Source: Acanthopleura granulata (Eukaryota > Mollusca > Polyplacophora > Chitonida > Chitonidae). From it: a stretch of DNA of 64,000 bases. Shown piece after piece: positions 1 through 13,399 of the stretch. The stretch covers positions 12,401,766 to 12,465,765 of the forward strand of contig JABBOT010000011.1 of NCBI GenBank assembly GCA_016165875.1, in the 5' to 3' direction. Both the position numbers and the translations under genes were made by a program. How positions within the stretch are numbered: the first letter of the stretch is position 1; the number at the start of each line of letters is the position of its first letter. Under the pieces are notes generated by a model. The model made no database searches, was not told the DNA's origin, and saw only the letters and a list, made by a program, of their open reading frames with translations.

Positions 1-730
1 AATGGGTTATGCCTGAACCACATTGTCTTAAAATATCTCTGCGTTTGCACAGAGAAATATTTTTATCTCTCACGTTTTTGACCAGTGCAACAACTTCAAC
101 AAGAAAATTGCTGACTAACTGGGATCTAAATGTTGACCTGATGATAGAACTGCTGTTCGCTTTTAATATCCGTAATACAAATATTAATTTTTTAGATTAA
201 GTTTTTTTCAGATATCAAGTTCAACAACCTGAAATTTAAAAATTTGTGACACTGAATTCATAAAATAAAAACCTAATAACAATAATCAGTAATTAAATGT
301 GTCGTGCATGCACGTTACATAAGACAGTCAGTGTATGCATAGACAGTAGTAGTTCTGTAAAATTTGAGTGCCAGGATTTCACAATGGCTCTTTACATAAT
401 GATTGCAAGTTGAAATACACATTTAGATTTCGACTTTTTAAAGTGTTTAAACACTGCAGAAAGTGTTCAGCTATCTTTACAAATGCTTTCCTTTCTCATC
501 TGCCAAAATGTTGGATTTCACAATGTTATATATAAAATTTCAGTGCTTAGTGAGTATGTATATTTATTTTTTGCTCAGTTCCAGAACAGTTTTACATAAG
601 GGACCATTTACATCTATCCCAATAAGGGAATATATTCTCACATATCATAAGAGAATATACTCTCCCAGTCAGTGATAAGTCCAGAACTGCTTTGTCACGT
701 ATTACTCAGATTTCCAACAATCAGAAGAGG

Positions 731-870
731 GCCTCCGTGGCTCAGTCGGTTAGCGCGCTAGCGCAGCGCAATGACCCAGAAGCATCTCACCAATGCGGTC
801 GCTGTGAGTTCATGTCCAACAAAGCAAATCAAATAAATATATAAATAAAGAAATAACGATCAGAACGATG
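731..870 (+). repeat. tRNA-headed SINE, truncated copy
   Basis: Starts with the SINE head (cctccgtggctcagtcggtt, a pol III A-box-like sequence), continues through a B-box-like gcggtcgctgtgagttc, then jumps to the caaataaatataaataaag tail. The central domain found in longer copies is missing. Confidence 0.75.
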
Positions 871-1608
871 TGAAGACATTCTCAGAGGTGTATTTACAAG
901 AAGTTTACCAACTCTTGTCCTGACAATGACATGAGTGCGTAATGAAACAGCAGGTCACCCGGCTACCCAACCATCTTGACATAATGTATAGAAAAGCGTG
1001 TGAATCGTCAAAAAAAAAAAGAAAAAAAAAAGTCACCTGGGAATAGTTAGTTCAGATCCACGTTATTCTGGGGAAAAAAACAGTTTATTTTGTAAAACCA
1101 GATGACTTGAACATTTGGACCAGTTGCCTCTATACCACTGGACCAGTTGTCTTGGGTCAGTAGTCCGTTAGGTCAGCTGACAAGATATCCCAAGGCCAAG
1201 ACTAGACCCGTGTCTCGTGCGTCTTTGCAACCGGAAGATGAGCCCTTTTGAGAACTCAGCCTAGGCTCTCAGCTTTGTTTTGTTTTATCTATCTAGCTAC
1301 ATATAATACACACTGCTCACATTAGTGTGTTACAGGTCGCCTGCATGGCTGGTGCAACAATATTTGAGTTATATATGGCTTAAGATCCATCCTTGTTCGT
1401 AAGTTCTCTGACAATGGTAATGGAAAACTCAAGGCATCACCATATAATGTTTCTAGCTTTCGACAATTTATCTTTCTTGAAAAATACCTCGCTAAGAAGG
1501 TTGAAAGCTAGTGAATCTGAAACATTACGTGGTTTTTAATTATTTATTAATATTTGTATTGTCTTGATGAAAACCTATTTATTCGGGTTTGGTGCTTTTG
1601 TTCTTCAC

Positions 1609-1790
1609 GGCCTCCGTGGCTTGGTGGTTAATGACTCAGACCCTCTCATCAACGCCGTGGTTGTGAGTTCAAGTCCAAGTTGACTGCTTCTACGGTCGTA
1701 TCTGCCTGCAACCTGCGGGTGGTCTTGGGTTTCCTCAGAGCCCGGTTTCCTCCCACTATAATGTTGGCCGTGTTACACCGGGTTATGTAA
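1609..1790 (+). repeat. tRNA-headed SINE copy, diverged
   Basis: Head (ggcctccgtggcttgg), B-box region and the first part of the central domain (cctgcgggtggtcttgggtt, cccggtttcctcccac) are present in order, with many substitutions. The following stretch to about 1960 repeats short gtgtaatgtaa-like words. Confidence 0.7.
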
Positions 1791-2870
1791 TAATGCGCGA
1801 GTAATGTAACACTCACTTTGTGATGTAATAGAAATGTCAGTGTTAGGTAGGATCCCCGCGCAATGTTATAAAATTTGCCGTGTGATGTAACGAAGTCATT
1901 ATCCGGGTATTGTAATAAAAAAAAATTCGGTGTAATGTAATACCATACATAACAACAGGTGCATGCATTATTCTGTGCTTGCCCATTTGTCTGAAAGAAT
2001 CTGCGTCACATATAGTTATTTCGAACAGAAAACGTGGTAGTAATCGACGGAATCCCGAGACCTTCGCTACATTGCTTCTTCACACGTAAACTGCCTTTCT
2101 TTAAATTTGCTATTCACGTGTGTGTGTGTACATTCCTTACATTGCGTGGTTCTTGTAGAATATTAAACACACCTATGCTCTATCCTATACTTATACTCCT
2201 ACTGACGATCAGCATAAATGGCTACAAAAATGTCGTCGGGCACCTTGAGCATACATTTACTTTCCAGAACCTGGCCAATTATAGGTCTAATCCGGTCACT
2301 GATTTCTCAGAACACTAAAACATTACTGGGTTGGCAATAAAAGGCTACATGTATTTGTTCTCATCAAATCTAGAAAGCCGTACATGGTATTACACACATG
2401 ACCGCATTGCAAAGTGTCAACCGTCAACCATGTTCATGGAAATTCCAGGTCAACAATCTCAAGATTCAACACTAAACATCGAAGAGGATAGAAATCTACA
2501 TATGTAGTGAGAAAATCCGGACGGACTCTTGTACAATGGGAAGCATGCAGCATTTTTCCGTCGCGCAGCTAGAAAAGTTGCAAGTCGGAATGTTCTGGGC
2601 GGGTAAATTTATTTCTATATCAAAACCGTGAATCATCATTGTATGTGGTTGTCATTAAGTTTTGTGATGTATATGTTATTGCGGTTTGATTCCAGCTGTT
2701 CCTATTTCCAGCGCGCCAATGGTATTCAATAGGAAGTACATTGTCTCTCCACCTGCATGTTTAAACGGAATTAAGACAAGTGGAGAGCCGGAGATTCTGG
2801 ACACTCCATCCATAATTATTTACAAGAGAATTGTACTCATTGGCGATGAAACTTAAAGTGAAGGCTTCAT

Positions 2871-3045
2871 TTCCGGTCGTACTTGAGAGGGTCTGCCAGC
2901 AGCCTGCGGATGGCGTGGGTTTTTCCCGGGCTCTGTCCGGTTTCCTCCCGCCATACTGTGGCCGCCGTCGTATAAGTGAAATATTCTTGAGTGCGGCTTA
3001 AATTACCTATGAAATAAATAAATGAATGAATGAATATATAAAGTG
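2871..3045 (+). repeat. SINE copy lacking its tRNA head
   Basis: Contains the central domain (ggtctgccagcagcctgcgg, ccggtttcctcccgcc, gccgccgtcgtataagtgaa) and the tail (atattcttgagtgcggc) followed by aataaatgaatgaatg repeats. Confidence 0.8.
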
Positions 3046-4470
3046 ACGGCGTTTGATGGAACGTCCTTGATACTGGGTTTAAAGGAAACTGCTGGAGTTC
3101 GTGTCCAGATGGTACATCTAAATTACACTTCAGGACGACAATGGTCCCTTGTATAACGCCACCTTTACAGCTATAGTAATAGCTTCAATTCTGGTACTGT
3201 CAATCGGATGGCGTGCCTATATATATATATAACATGGTATTTGTTAGCTACTACGTGACGATTTCAATAAACATCTGAAGTTATTACAAAACAAAGGATA
3301 TGTGTGAACGATATGTTCCATCACACGGCTTCAATCCAGGTTTCGATAACCTTCTACATAATGAATATATTCTTTCCATGCTGTCGGTTCAACCAGGCTT
3401 AAGTACACGCTAAGCAAAGAGGCAGCTAGTTTACATGTTTATTTTCCCCAGAGACACAAGTTGCTGAATGTTTCCTCCCTTCTTCTCAACCTCGAGAAAA
3501 ACAAATATTAAGTAATTTAGTGTTGAAAGAGCGCAATTAGTTTGACTGTGAACTCTGCTGATATCTTTGGCCTTTCAGTAAGCAGACATTTCTTTGTCAA
3601 TCTGTGCACCGACAGGTACTGTATATCGATTAGGTAGGGATGCTTGATGTCGATTAGGGTTAAGCTGGATGGATAGGTCATTGTACTTACACTAATACCT
3701 TTAGCAGTGGAATTTCGATGATTATCGATTTCCAATTGTGACAAAGTGGGACTGGCTCCCGCTGCAAATTTTTCTACCCGAAGTATATATAACCGTAGAC
3801 CATTAAGCACAGCCAAGAAATTTTGGTGAGGTTATTTTAAATTCTTTGCACTCTTTATGCCCTTTATTTTTCTTGACATATATAGCCTCTATGTTAACAA
3901 CTGACTGACTTAATTCCATAGGGGATGGAACGGTTTGGATTCTCAGTATTTTTTGGGAAAGCCGAAATTTCATGGTTACCAGTTTCCAGGTCTTGAGCAT
4001 TGCCCCTGCCACCTACACTCAGACGCGGTATAACCCCTTTGTTGGCACCAATAACTCGCGGTGCAGAGCAGGGGCAAAAGGAGTCCGGGACAGGCTAATG
4101 CTAATCTATTAAAACATGTCATACAGATCAGCACTACACGGAGCAAGGCAATGGAGAAGTGGTGAAAAAAAAACAGAATTCGTTAGATAGGAAAATGAGA
4201 ATTAACTGGGAACGTATCCTATTCTTACCTTCACCTTTTGACAGTTTTACAAGCTAAAAATATAACATAATTACCAGGAAGTATAAACTCACCGAATTTA
4301 CAATAGTATTACCCGAAAATGAAAAACCCAGAAAAGCTTAAAAGTTCTTTACCTGAAAATGGTAGGAAAATAGTTTTTACACCTAGCAAATATGTACAGA
4401 CGGTGGTGTTGTTAATACTGTGCCACGTTTAAAATGAGCAAGATATATGCATTTTTTTCTTTGGTACCTA

Positions 4471-4592
4471 CCTGGGTGAAAACGTTTTCCACCGGGTGGA
4501 AACAATTTTCACCTTGTTGGATGGGAACATTTTTCACCTTGCTGGGTGAAAACAATTTTCACCTTGTTAGGTGGAAACAATTTTCGCCTTAC
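4471..4592 (+). repeat. Tandem repeat of about 25-28 bp
   Basis: About four to five units built from the words gggtgaaaac and aattttcacctt. Because gtgaaaa and ttttcac are complementary, each unit is partly palindromic. Confidence 0.75.
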
Positions 4593-4931
4593 TATGTAAA
4601 TAGGTAGGACTTCCTGTAGTCTTTACTCCATAACAGTACAGTGTAAAGCTTTTATCGCCGTGACAGATTAGAATCATGGCGGCAGAATGAACTAACAGCT
4701 GTACATAAGGGAAGTAAATAGCAGAGGAAGCCGTATAACCGATTAATGTAGTTAAAAATCTTCTTCTTGTTACCGGGTTTGTCCGTCAAAACATAAAACC
4801 TACAAACATATGAGTTTCAAGTTTTACCCCAGCGTAAAGCTTCTTTTGAGCGAACGTTGTTTGATTGAGATCGAGATATTTCTCCTTGCTTTGTTTCCAG
4901 CTAAGTATAGTTATTACAGATGATATATTAG

Positions 4932-4932
<1 letters not shown>

Positions 4933-4966
<34 letters not shown>
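4933..4966 (+). repeat. (AT)n microsatellite
   Basis: Uninterrupted alternating A and T for about 33 bases. Confidence 0.95.
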
Positions 4967-4969
<3 letters not shown>

Positions 4970-6044
4970 TTGCAGTGAAACCTCGAGATGCCCAGACCTA
5001 CAAGTATGCTAATAACGAGAAAAGACTACTGGTCACCGTCTGGCTCTAAGGTATGCTGTGATTTAGCTCTGCGATCGGTTGGCCATATTCCCCGTTCTTC
5101 CAAAATCAAGATCATCTTCGTTTTTTACATTGTTTCCTATTGCTTTCTTCGGTTCATTAGTAAAACGATAATTAAAACTAAGAATCCAAACACGTTGTTT
5201 ATTGCTTTTTTAATTGTGTGCATCTTGTTGGTTTCACGAATATCTTTTTCTGGACGATGCCCAAGGCTGCCCACTCGAATCGAAAATGGCGGTTAGTGAA
5301 GTTCGGCTGAATGCTCATGTGCCTGTCACTTACTTATTAGCTGTGATGTTGTGATCTTTAGCAATTTCAAATAACTAGGCGATAAGAGGTTTGAATAGTT
5401 GCAGGATTAACGAAAATCTGATGGACCGAGATTCGTGCAGTTTGGTGAATGGAAAGGAACAGATCTGTATAAGCTGAGGAGAATGACACCGATCCAGTCA
5501 TCTTTAACCTTAGCCCATTTATATGTCACTCAAAGTGGACCGCCTTTCCGGTGAAGGGTGAAGAAAGTTATATATACCACTCTTTGAAGTGATTGTTCGC
5601 CAGTTTTAGACCACCACTGATGCGGGGATTGTTTGCGCTCAGGAAAGGCCCGTTTTACGAAGAGGGTGTAACGTTCCGTCAAACGTAACTGTCATGGCGA
5701 CGTATCTGTACAGTATGGCGTAAACTGACACCCTGTTTGTAAACGGACCCGCTCCGTCTTAATGGATGAGGGATGTAATAAATGTATGTAAGCCTATATG
5801 TTATTTTCATTTTATTCACCATATACATGTAAATATAACTGAAACATATACTTAGAGGCCTATTATAGCTTTTGGCGTGAACAAAGTTCCAGAAAACTTG
5901 TTCCCAATAAGAACAATGACAGTGACACATTGAGCATACAATCATCAGTGAGGATACTGGTACAGTTGCGGTAGTCTCAATTTCTGAAAGCAATTTTGCT
6001 TTCAGACTATTAGGACAGAAATCACGCTGTCCATTTATTTGTTT

Positions 6045-6128
6045 ACAATTATTGTACCCACGTCCTTAGAATTTATTATTCAATATTTATTATTCAATAA
6101 ATTCTAAGGATGTGGGTACAATAATTGT
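6045..6128. repeat. Near-perfect inverted repeat (hairpin)
   Basis: Left arm 6045-6077 and right arm 6096-6128 are complementary over 33 bases with one mismatch (acgtcctt against aaggatgt). The 18-base AT-rich loop also contains short complementary words. This could be a small foldback transposon or the stem of a hairpin RNA. Confidence 0.85.
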
Positions 6129-7754
6129 GACCAGAGTTCTGCTGCATCGATATATGCTTGAGCAAAGTAGTTTTATAGGCAGGACGATATTGAGGCCTAC
6201 ACGATCGATCCCGGCTGTGTAGCCACGTGAATCTGGGACAAATCAACGATATAATAAAAAAAAGGCAAAACTAAGTTGCAGTCTGTGGTGAGAGGGCACG
6301 TAATTGTGATGGCATGTAATATCTTGGTACAGCGGATTCCACGAGTGTTAAACGTCTACAGCGGCTAGGTGACACGTTTGGATTCTAAAGTGAGCCATGG
6401 TGTAGTATCATATCTGGATTAAAACCAAATAGATCCGGTCTGAGGGTGTCACATGAGCTGCTACCGTGAAATGAATGATTGTGATCACATGACTAAGTGG
6501 GGAGATGTCGTCTGCGTTTCCACTGGATTTCTCATACCCCCATTATTTATAAGAGTTTATAAGCGCTTTCCTGAAAGGAAACGCCATTTGTTTGCAACTA
6601 ATCTTGATAAATCTGTTTGTCAGTTGCCTATATAGGTACTTTGAAATAAGTCACACATATGACGTAAACGCCCGAGAAAGTGTGACAGACAGATATCATT
6701 ACACATGCCATTTATCTCTATGGACTGTTCATATGTATGCAGCACTTCTCCCGTACCGGTAAACAATGTGCTTACATATACAGGCCTATATATATGTGCG
6801 TGCTGAACCTGTTATATATAGGACTTAGATGTTGGAGGGTCTGAATCCACCGACAAGGAATATCCTGTATCAACATGTAATGAAACTTTTATGTTACCAT
6901 GGTAACGGACGTGGTATCTATCGGGAAGAGCTCAGGTGGTGACAATGCATAGACAGCAGAAGACTGATGGAAACAATTATGCCTTGTCATATATTTCTTC
7001 CTTGTATAAACTGCGCAGGAAGTCTTTGGCTCATACACCTAACGACATTAAGCGATTAACGGACCCTAGCATATGTCCGGACTTTGATAGGCCTGATCAC
7101 GTTCACCGGGTCGGTTTAAACAACAGGTGCGCGTCAGGTGACCTACGAGGGGCCGTTGGTCGGCTACATACTTATGGGATCACCTGGTAGCCAAGTGATA
7201 TAGGCCACATGTAGGTCAGTCCTTTTAATTCTACAGCACCCGCAATTAAAGATAAAGCATATAGCTGCCTACACCGCACTGATGAGCCTATGGCGTTAGA
7301 CAGCATTTTATTAAATATACTCTGAGCAAAACAACAAAAGGCTACATCTCGGCTGCTTCTCTGTTTGCTGGGGCAAGTAGGCCTATACAACACACGAGAT
7401 CCATGGTGATATACTGCGGAATGATCTACATAATATTGACAGCCGAGAGAAGTCAAGCCCACACGCAAAACAAGATGAAGACAAACATACTAGTTATATA
7501 ACGTTGCTATAAAATCCGTAATGCATGTGTACTGACTACCATTGTATAAGTGAAGAATTGCCCAGTGTGCCGTAAGCAAGAGAGAAAAGAGATCTCAGAC
7601 GACGCTGTGAGGTTTCCGGCCATGCGTTGTTAGATTGTGTCTGGGGTTGCTTGCGTTGTCAATGGCAAACTCGCAAAACGCCTTGCCGCCTTTAACAAAA
7701 GGTCCAAAGCTGTGTGCTCCTTTGTTCTTTCTTGGTTTACGTCACACTTCTAGG

Positions 7755-8092
7755 AATGAATGAATGAATGCTTATTGTTTAACGCCCTACTCAAGAATAT
7801 TTCACTTATACCAAGGCGGTGTCTCCTTGGAGCAGGACTGATTTCCACCGTATCTTTTATCTGGTGCTGCCTCACCGAGACGACTTGCTGAAGACACCCA
7901 ACAAGCCCCCTCACCCAGTCACATTATACTGACACCGGGCCGACCAGTTCACCCTCTATCCTCTTATTGCTGAGCGCCTAGCGAGGAAGCAGGATGTACC
8001 ATTTTTTAAAGTCTTTGGTATGACCCGACCCAGGTTTGAACACAGATCTCCCGTCCGAAAGCGGACGCTCTACCAACTGCTATCCGGGCAGG
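7755..8092 (-). repeat. Composite SINE of a second type
   Basis: The left end shares the tail of the common SINE (ttaacgccctactcaagaat, atttcacttata). The middle is different. The right end reads, on the minus strand, as a tRNA-like head: the complement of gctctaccaactgctatccg and a B-box-like match in aggtttgaacacagatc. A diverged relative lies at 34185-34385. Confidence 0.6.
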
Positions 8093-8862
8093 TCCACACT
8101 TTTAGGAGCATGTGTGCTCAAAAAGCACTCAGGCAGTACACAAACACGACTGAGTCACGACAGAAAATGATGTGTTTTTCTGTGGTTTGGACCATTTTGT
8201 GTAGCCTGTAAGAACATCCCATTGCTTTTACTTCCATCTCTTATTTATTCATTCATTTAATGGGTAAAGGGGTTACGCAGTATTATAGGGGCCACTATTG
8301 GACGGGAAAAATGATAAACAAATGGCTTGCTCCACTCTCAGATAGCGATAGGCCTTACACAAGATCAAACAAGAAACACGGAGGCGCTTGACTAAGTTCA
8401 ATACATATATTTGAACAAATTGGACAAATTGTACAACGGACAATAATATACAAAACAATACAGATAATTACAAAAATGTATAGTTTCTTTCTGATGGCAG
8501 CGTCCAAATTCGGATGGAATATTCCGGCTTCCAAAGGCAAGTAAGTCCAGGTAAATGCAGAATCCACAGTCCTTGGGAATTCTCAGATCGAAGGATGACA
8601 GTCCTGTAAGTGACAAATAGCAGTTGGCAAGGTACGCCGACGATGGTAGATATCCAACTCCCCGGCAAGGTGCAACTTTCCTGGGCGGAAGGGTGGGCAA
8701 TAGCGTCCGTGATTCGGCCTGGCGACGTATGTTTCAGTCCTCGGAAATATACACGAAGTCATTTTCAGGGTAAACTGGAGTTCATATCTTAAGGACGGGG
8801 TTTGTAACAGGGTCAATATATCACAGTGTCACAGTGTCACATTTATCATCATACCATTCCTC

Positions 8863-8965
8863 ACAGCGATGATGCCATATTGGCCTCACACTATTCCTCA
8901 CAGCGATGGTGCCATATTGCCCTCACACTATTCCTCACAGCGATGGTGCCATATTGCCCTCACAG
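8863..8965 (+). repeat. Short tandem repeat, about 37 bp unit
   Basis: About three units of the form cctcacagcgatggtgccat followed by attgccctcacactatt; looser copies extend to about 9060. Confidence 0.75.
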
Positions 8966-9071
8966 TGATGAGTGCGCAGTGATGATGTTATATTGCATCG
9001 TACCATTCAACACTGCCGTCACAGTATCGCTCACAATGATGCCATATAATAGCTGTCATTGTTCTTCACAC

Positions 9072-9212
9072 TTCCTCCCCGGTCGTATACGTGGTAAGGA
9101 CTGCCAGCAACCTGTGGATGGCTGTGGGTTTTCCCCAGTTTCCTCCCACCATAATGCTTGCCGCCGTCGTATGAGTGAAATAACCCTTGCATGACGTAAA
9201 CACACACTTGAC
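9072..9212 (+). repeat. SINE copy lacking its tRNA head
   Basis: Central domain (ctgccagcaacctgtggatg, gtttcctcccaccataatgc, gccgccgtcgtatgagtgaa) followed by a degraded tail. Confidence 0.75.
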
Positions 9213-9994
9213 AGTGATTCTTATTTCATTGTAAACATTGTAATAGTGTATCGTCGTTCGCAGCTGTAATGTCATTTTTCATCGTGTGGTGGACACATCC
9301 TCGATCATATCTCACCGGATGTTTCCGTATTCTCAAAGCAATAATCTATTGAGTTTAACAGAAAATCTGCTGTCCGAGTGAAGCTAGAATGCGTTCTGTT
9401 ATTGGTGCAGGCTATTCTGTTAATCATGGCCCACACGCATTCGACCAAGTTAGCATATAAAGATTGTACTCTGGACAAACGGAATATTATGTTGAACATG
9501 ACACAATATTGTGTTAAAATAATAGAATATTTTCTAACATCATTCAGACAGTCGAATTTCTCATATAATCAAATTTTTTTGTTGTTGTTGAGTGTAGCCT
9601 GGAGATATTTCATTAGAGTTTTGGGCCTAACACACGAACGTACGAAGCACGTCACGTTGTCGAGGCTCCTGAGCACGTGCTTAGAATAAATAGTGACACG
9701 TACGTAGCTGATTGCTTCTACCGAAAGCAAAACGATTCGTGCCATGGATAGCCTAAGTGTTTTAGTTCCTTGTGCGCCTGTAGGAAATGTGGGACAAACA
9801 TAAAACAGGGTATTTAAGCCAATTATTCCCTCCCCCTCCCCCTATCCCTTCTCCCTCTAGTGTATCAGCCTGACGTTCTGAAGTAGAAGCTCAAAAAACA
9901 ATAATAAAAAATATACACATAAAATAATGAAAGAAACAAGTTCGTGTTTACTTCGGTACTGTAACTCTTCAAATTCCAAGAAAGGGATGAAACA

Positions 9995-10425
9995 CACAAA
10001 TAGCAATGTCGCTGTCTGCCTCTGTTACACTGTACGAAAAACACACCAAGGCATGTTAATGTCACTGTCTGACACAATTACACGGTGAAAAAACACATCG
10101 ATTTATGTTAATGTCGCTGTCTGACACTATAACACCATAAGAAAACACAACGAGGCATGCTAATGTCGCTGTCAGACACTGTTGCACGCTAACAAATCAC
10201 AAGGAGGTATGCTATTGTCGCTATCTGACACAGTTGAACTGTAAGAAAACACCACTGGGCATGCTAATGTCGTTGTACGACACAGTTACACTATAAGAAA
10301 ATACACCGCGGTATGCTAATGTCGCTGTCTGACACTGTTACACCATAGGAAAACACAGCAAAGCATGCTAATGTCGCTGTCTGATACTATTACACTATAA
10401 GAAAACACACCGAGGCATGCCAATG
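9995..10425 (+). repeat. Minisatellite, about 53 bp unit, about 8 copies
   Basis: The words catgctaatgtcgctgtctg, acacngttacac and aagaaaacacaccgaggc recur every 52-54 bases. Copies differ by about 10-20 percent, so the array is not recent. Confidence 0.85.
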
Positions 10426-11939
10426 TCCATTTCTTTGTTTCTCTTCAAGAATTTGTCCTGGCACTATTGCGGCTCTGTAGATTTCAAACATAACATTGAT
10501 CAAGTATTATAGGTCCACGTAGTACTAAAATTTTAATGATAGCTATCTTTTGAAATGATGAAAGAACTCTTATCGTCGCTAGATTTTTTATTTCTGGCCG
10601 AAAGTTAAAATATATGTCACCATATTTTTCTTATCCTATAGCCTAAGCCTATATACCATCAACGGTAGGGTTAACTCCTGTACATGAAAATCTGCACGCT
10701 CTATCGTGCCACCACAACGACAGTCATAAATTTTTGGCATATATTTTAATGCCTAGTCAGTTAAACTCGGTAAGAGGCCCATGGGTTGATGACCTACTTG
10801 TTTGGAAATCTTGTGAGGTGAGAACAGATAAGGGGTGCGCTGGGGGAAGGGGGAGGGGGGAGGGGGATGGGCTGAGGTGGTGGCGGTTACGGACATATGA
10901 ACGCTGTGGAACGAGGGGAAACAATCTGCATTAGTTCCCATAAAGTTCTCAAAGTGTGACCAGTAACAACGGGTCCGGCATAGTCGACTGGACAATGAAC
11001 AGTAGCTTTGACTGTCAAATTAACTGGCAAATTGCGTGACATCTGTAAGAGTCAGAACCTGCAAAGGTAAGTGATTTACGATGAAGATTAGAAAACGACG
11101 AAATGACTGGTCTTTATTGTTAAAGAGCGAAAGGCAAAATTAAACACCAATTAAGTGAATAAAGTGTAACATGTACATTGACAGGGTCGGTCTGTGTGCT
11201 GTAGTCTTCTATATTTTGTGCTAAGATCAATACAAGGTCAATGTTTCGAAATGGGGAAGTCGTAAAACTCCCTCCAGCCTTTACCCAAAGGGTGCAAAGC
11301 TCTGTACTCTTTTGTTCTTTCCAGGTAGTAGGTCACACCTTTAGGTGTGTTTGTACTCACAAAATACTGTGGTAGTGCACAAGCATCGCGGCATCACAGC
11401 AGGAAATAAAGCTGTGATTTTTTTTACTGCGACTTGAACCTTTCTGTATAGCCCGTCAGAGTCTTCCATTGTTGTAAAACGAAGCGAGGAGTCTGTACTA
11501 CAAAAGAGGTGCATTTTATCGGCATAAACTTGGGAAGAGCTTTGGATCCAATGCTCTTCCCAACATAAAGTAAAGCATTATTGGCAATACTAGAGGAAAG
11601 GAGAAGCAAAGTGATGCAGAGTGGAATACGATTTCGCCATAACTAGTGGAAAGGCGGATTAAGATTTGCAAAGGAGGTAACTGAAACTGAATCGAAGGTG
11701 TGCACTGGGAATGTGCAAAGAAGCAGTGTGGCGCGAAGGGAGGAGAGGTACATTAACGCGGAAAGGTGCAGGGCAGTGTCGATTATGCGAAGTGAAAGAT
11801 TTGAAGGAAAAATCACGGATAAGTCAGTAATTTGAAAAGAAAATATAAGATATCGTCAGCGTTACGTGGGATACAGTCACGGTAAGGTTAACAAGGGAAA
11901 ACCAATTACAGTCAGAGTTAGGAGAGTAAAACTTGGGTC

Positions 11940-12065
11940 AAGGTGAGTATTACAAAGGAGAGAACAAGGACATAATCAGCATTACAAAGGAAAGAGCAAG
12001 GGTAAGGTCAGCATTACAAAGGAAAGGACAAGGATTAGGTTAGCATTACCAAGGAAAAGGCCAGC
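11940..12065 (+). repeat. Tandem repeat, about 35 bp unit
   Basis: Three to four units of agcattacaaaggaaagnac with aagggtaaggtc spacers. The purine-rich words resemble the larger array at 13400-14250, so the two may share an origin. Confidence 0.7.
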
Positions 12066-12760
12066 CGTACTCAAGGAAAGTCAGTTTAACTTAAGGGTTA
12101 CGAAATAAAATGCCATGTTAACGCCAGGGTTTGGACAGAAGCTATCTGCCTAGACAAACGCCTCACCGATCCCGATTGCTAAACACTTTACTCAAGTCAT
12201 GTTTCAGCGCACACGTTGTTCGATCGGACACGTTGTTCGAACGCAATTCATAACTTCGTTGGCCATAATGAGAGGTCAGATGACCAAGACGTTGCTCTTT
12301 AGTTGGTCAAATTAGCTCCTCGCGCTGAGGGAACAGCTCGTTTCAGTGCACACACTGAGGATTTGGACTCTTCAGTCAAAAACTATCAAACAAGACAGAT
12401 ATTTTTCTCAAGGCCTCAAGAGGTGAAACTTCAACAGACACGCGCGCACACTTGAATAAAGTGCTTAGCAAACGGACAGGAGGGGCGTTTTCTAAGCTGA
12501 TGGCTCGTTTCTGCGCCTGGTCTTGCAAGGAAAGACAACAAAAAGTATAACCTCAGTTATTACAGACCTAAACAGGCATAGGCATTTTTCTATGAGGTGC
12601 TTGGTAACTGTATAAATCAGCTTTTAATCCGGAATTCTTACGAGACCAAAGGATACACCATTTTAGAGAAACCGGAAACACCATGCCGCGTCATCCGTAC
12701 CCTACGCTCTTCAATGTTAGGGGCGAGACACTCTTTTCTGTGTGAAGTATGGCCCCATTC

Positions 12761-13114
12761 ATTATTACAATCAAAGGCCACGCATTGTGGCCTCCTGGTT
12801 ATGGCCATGGGGAATAAGACCAAATATTCCATTACCACTTTGAAAATGGCTTTAAAGTATATATGAATTGTCTCGAAATTACAAGGAAAAAAAGCCGCAT
12901 TAACACTACTTCTATATGGCAAAATGGTGAACTAACTTTATTATTACAATCAAAGGCGACGCATTGTGGCCTCCTGGTTGTGACCAAGGGGAATAACGCC
13001 AGACGCATTCCATAACCACTTTGAAAATGGTTTTAAAGTATATCAGAATTGTCTCGAAATTACAAGGAATACAGCTGAATTAACACTACATTTATATGGC
13101 AAACTGGTGAAATA
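12761..13114 (+). repeat. Direct duplication of about 179 bp
   Basis: 12761-12937 and 12940-13114 are copies in the same orientation. Shared words include acgcattgtggcctcctggt, ccactttgaaaatgg and gaattgtctcgaaattacaa. Open frames that start here are by-products of the repeat. Confidence 0.85.
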
Positions 13115-13399
13115 AGTACTGCTGACGTCACTGCGGAAACAGATGCCTTCTCAGGCGGTGGAAATATTTCACCCTTGATTGGTTAAAGTTGAGAGCATGG
13201 CGACCCGATCGATTTTCCCCACGTGGGCGTTTTTGCTTACTTTGGACTGCGATATCTCGGTTATTATACATAACAAAAACAAAAAAACGACGTTTTTGTA
13301 ACTATGAATAGAATTCTTCATCGATACATATATACATTTGGTCTATTGTTGTCTTTTAAGGTCACGCTGATCTTTTCTAAGAGTCAAAAAGCATCACGC

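Noticed and set aside
8398..8816. Several overlapping minus-strand frames of 60-100 codons
   Set aside because: Multiple frames open at once with no homology; no splice chain could be built.
12597..12922. Overlapping 89- and 94-codon frames
   Set aside because: They sit in a 179-bp duplicated noncoding segment and have no features of a gene.
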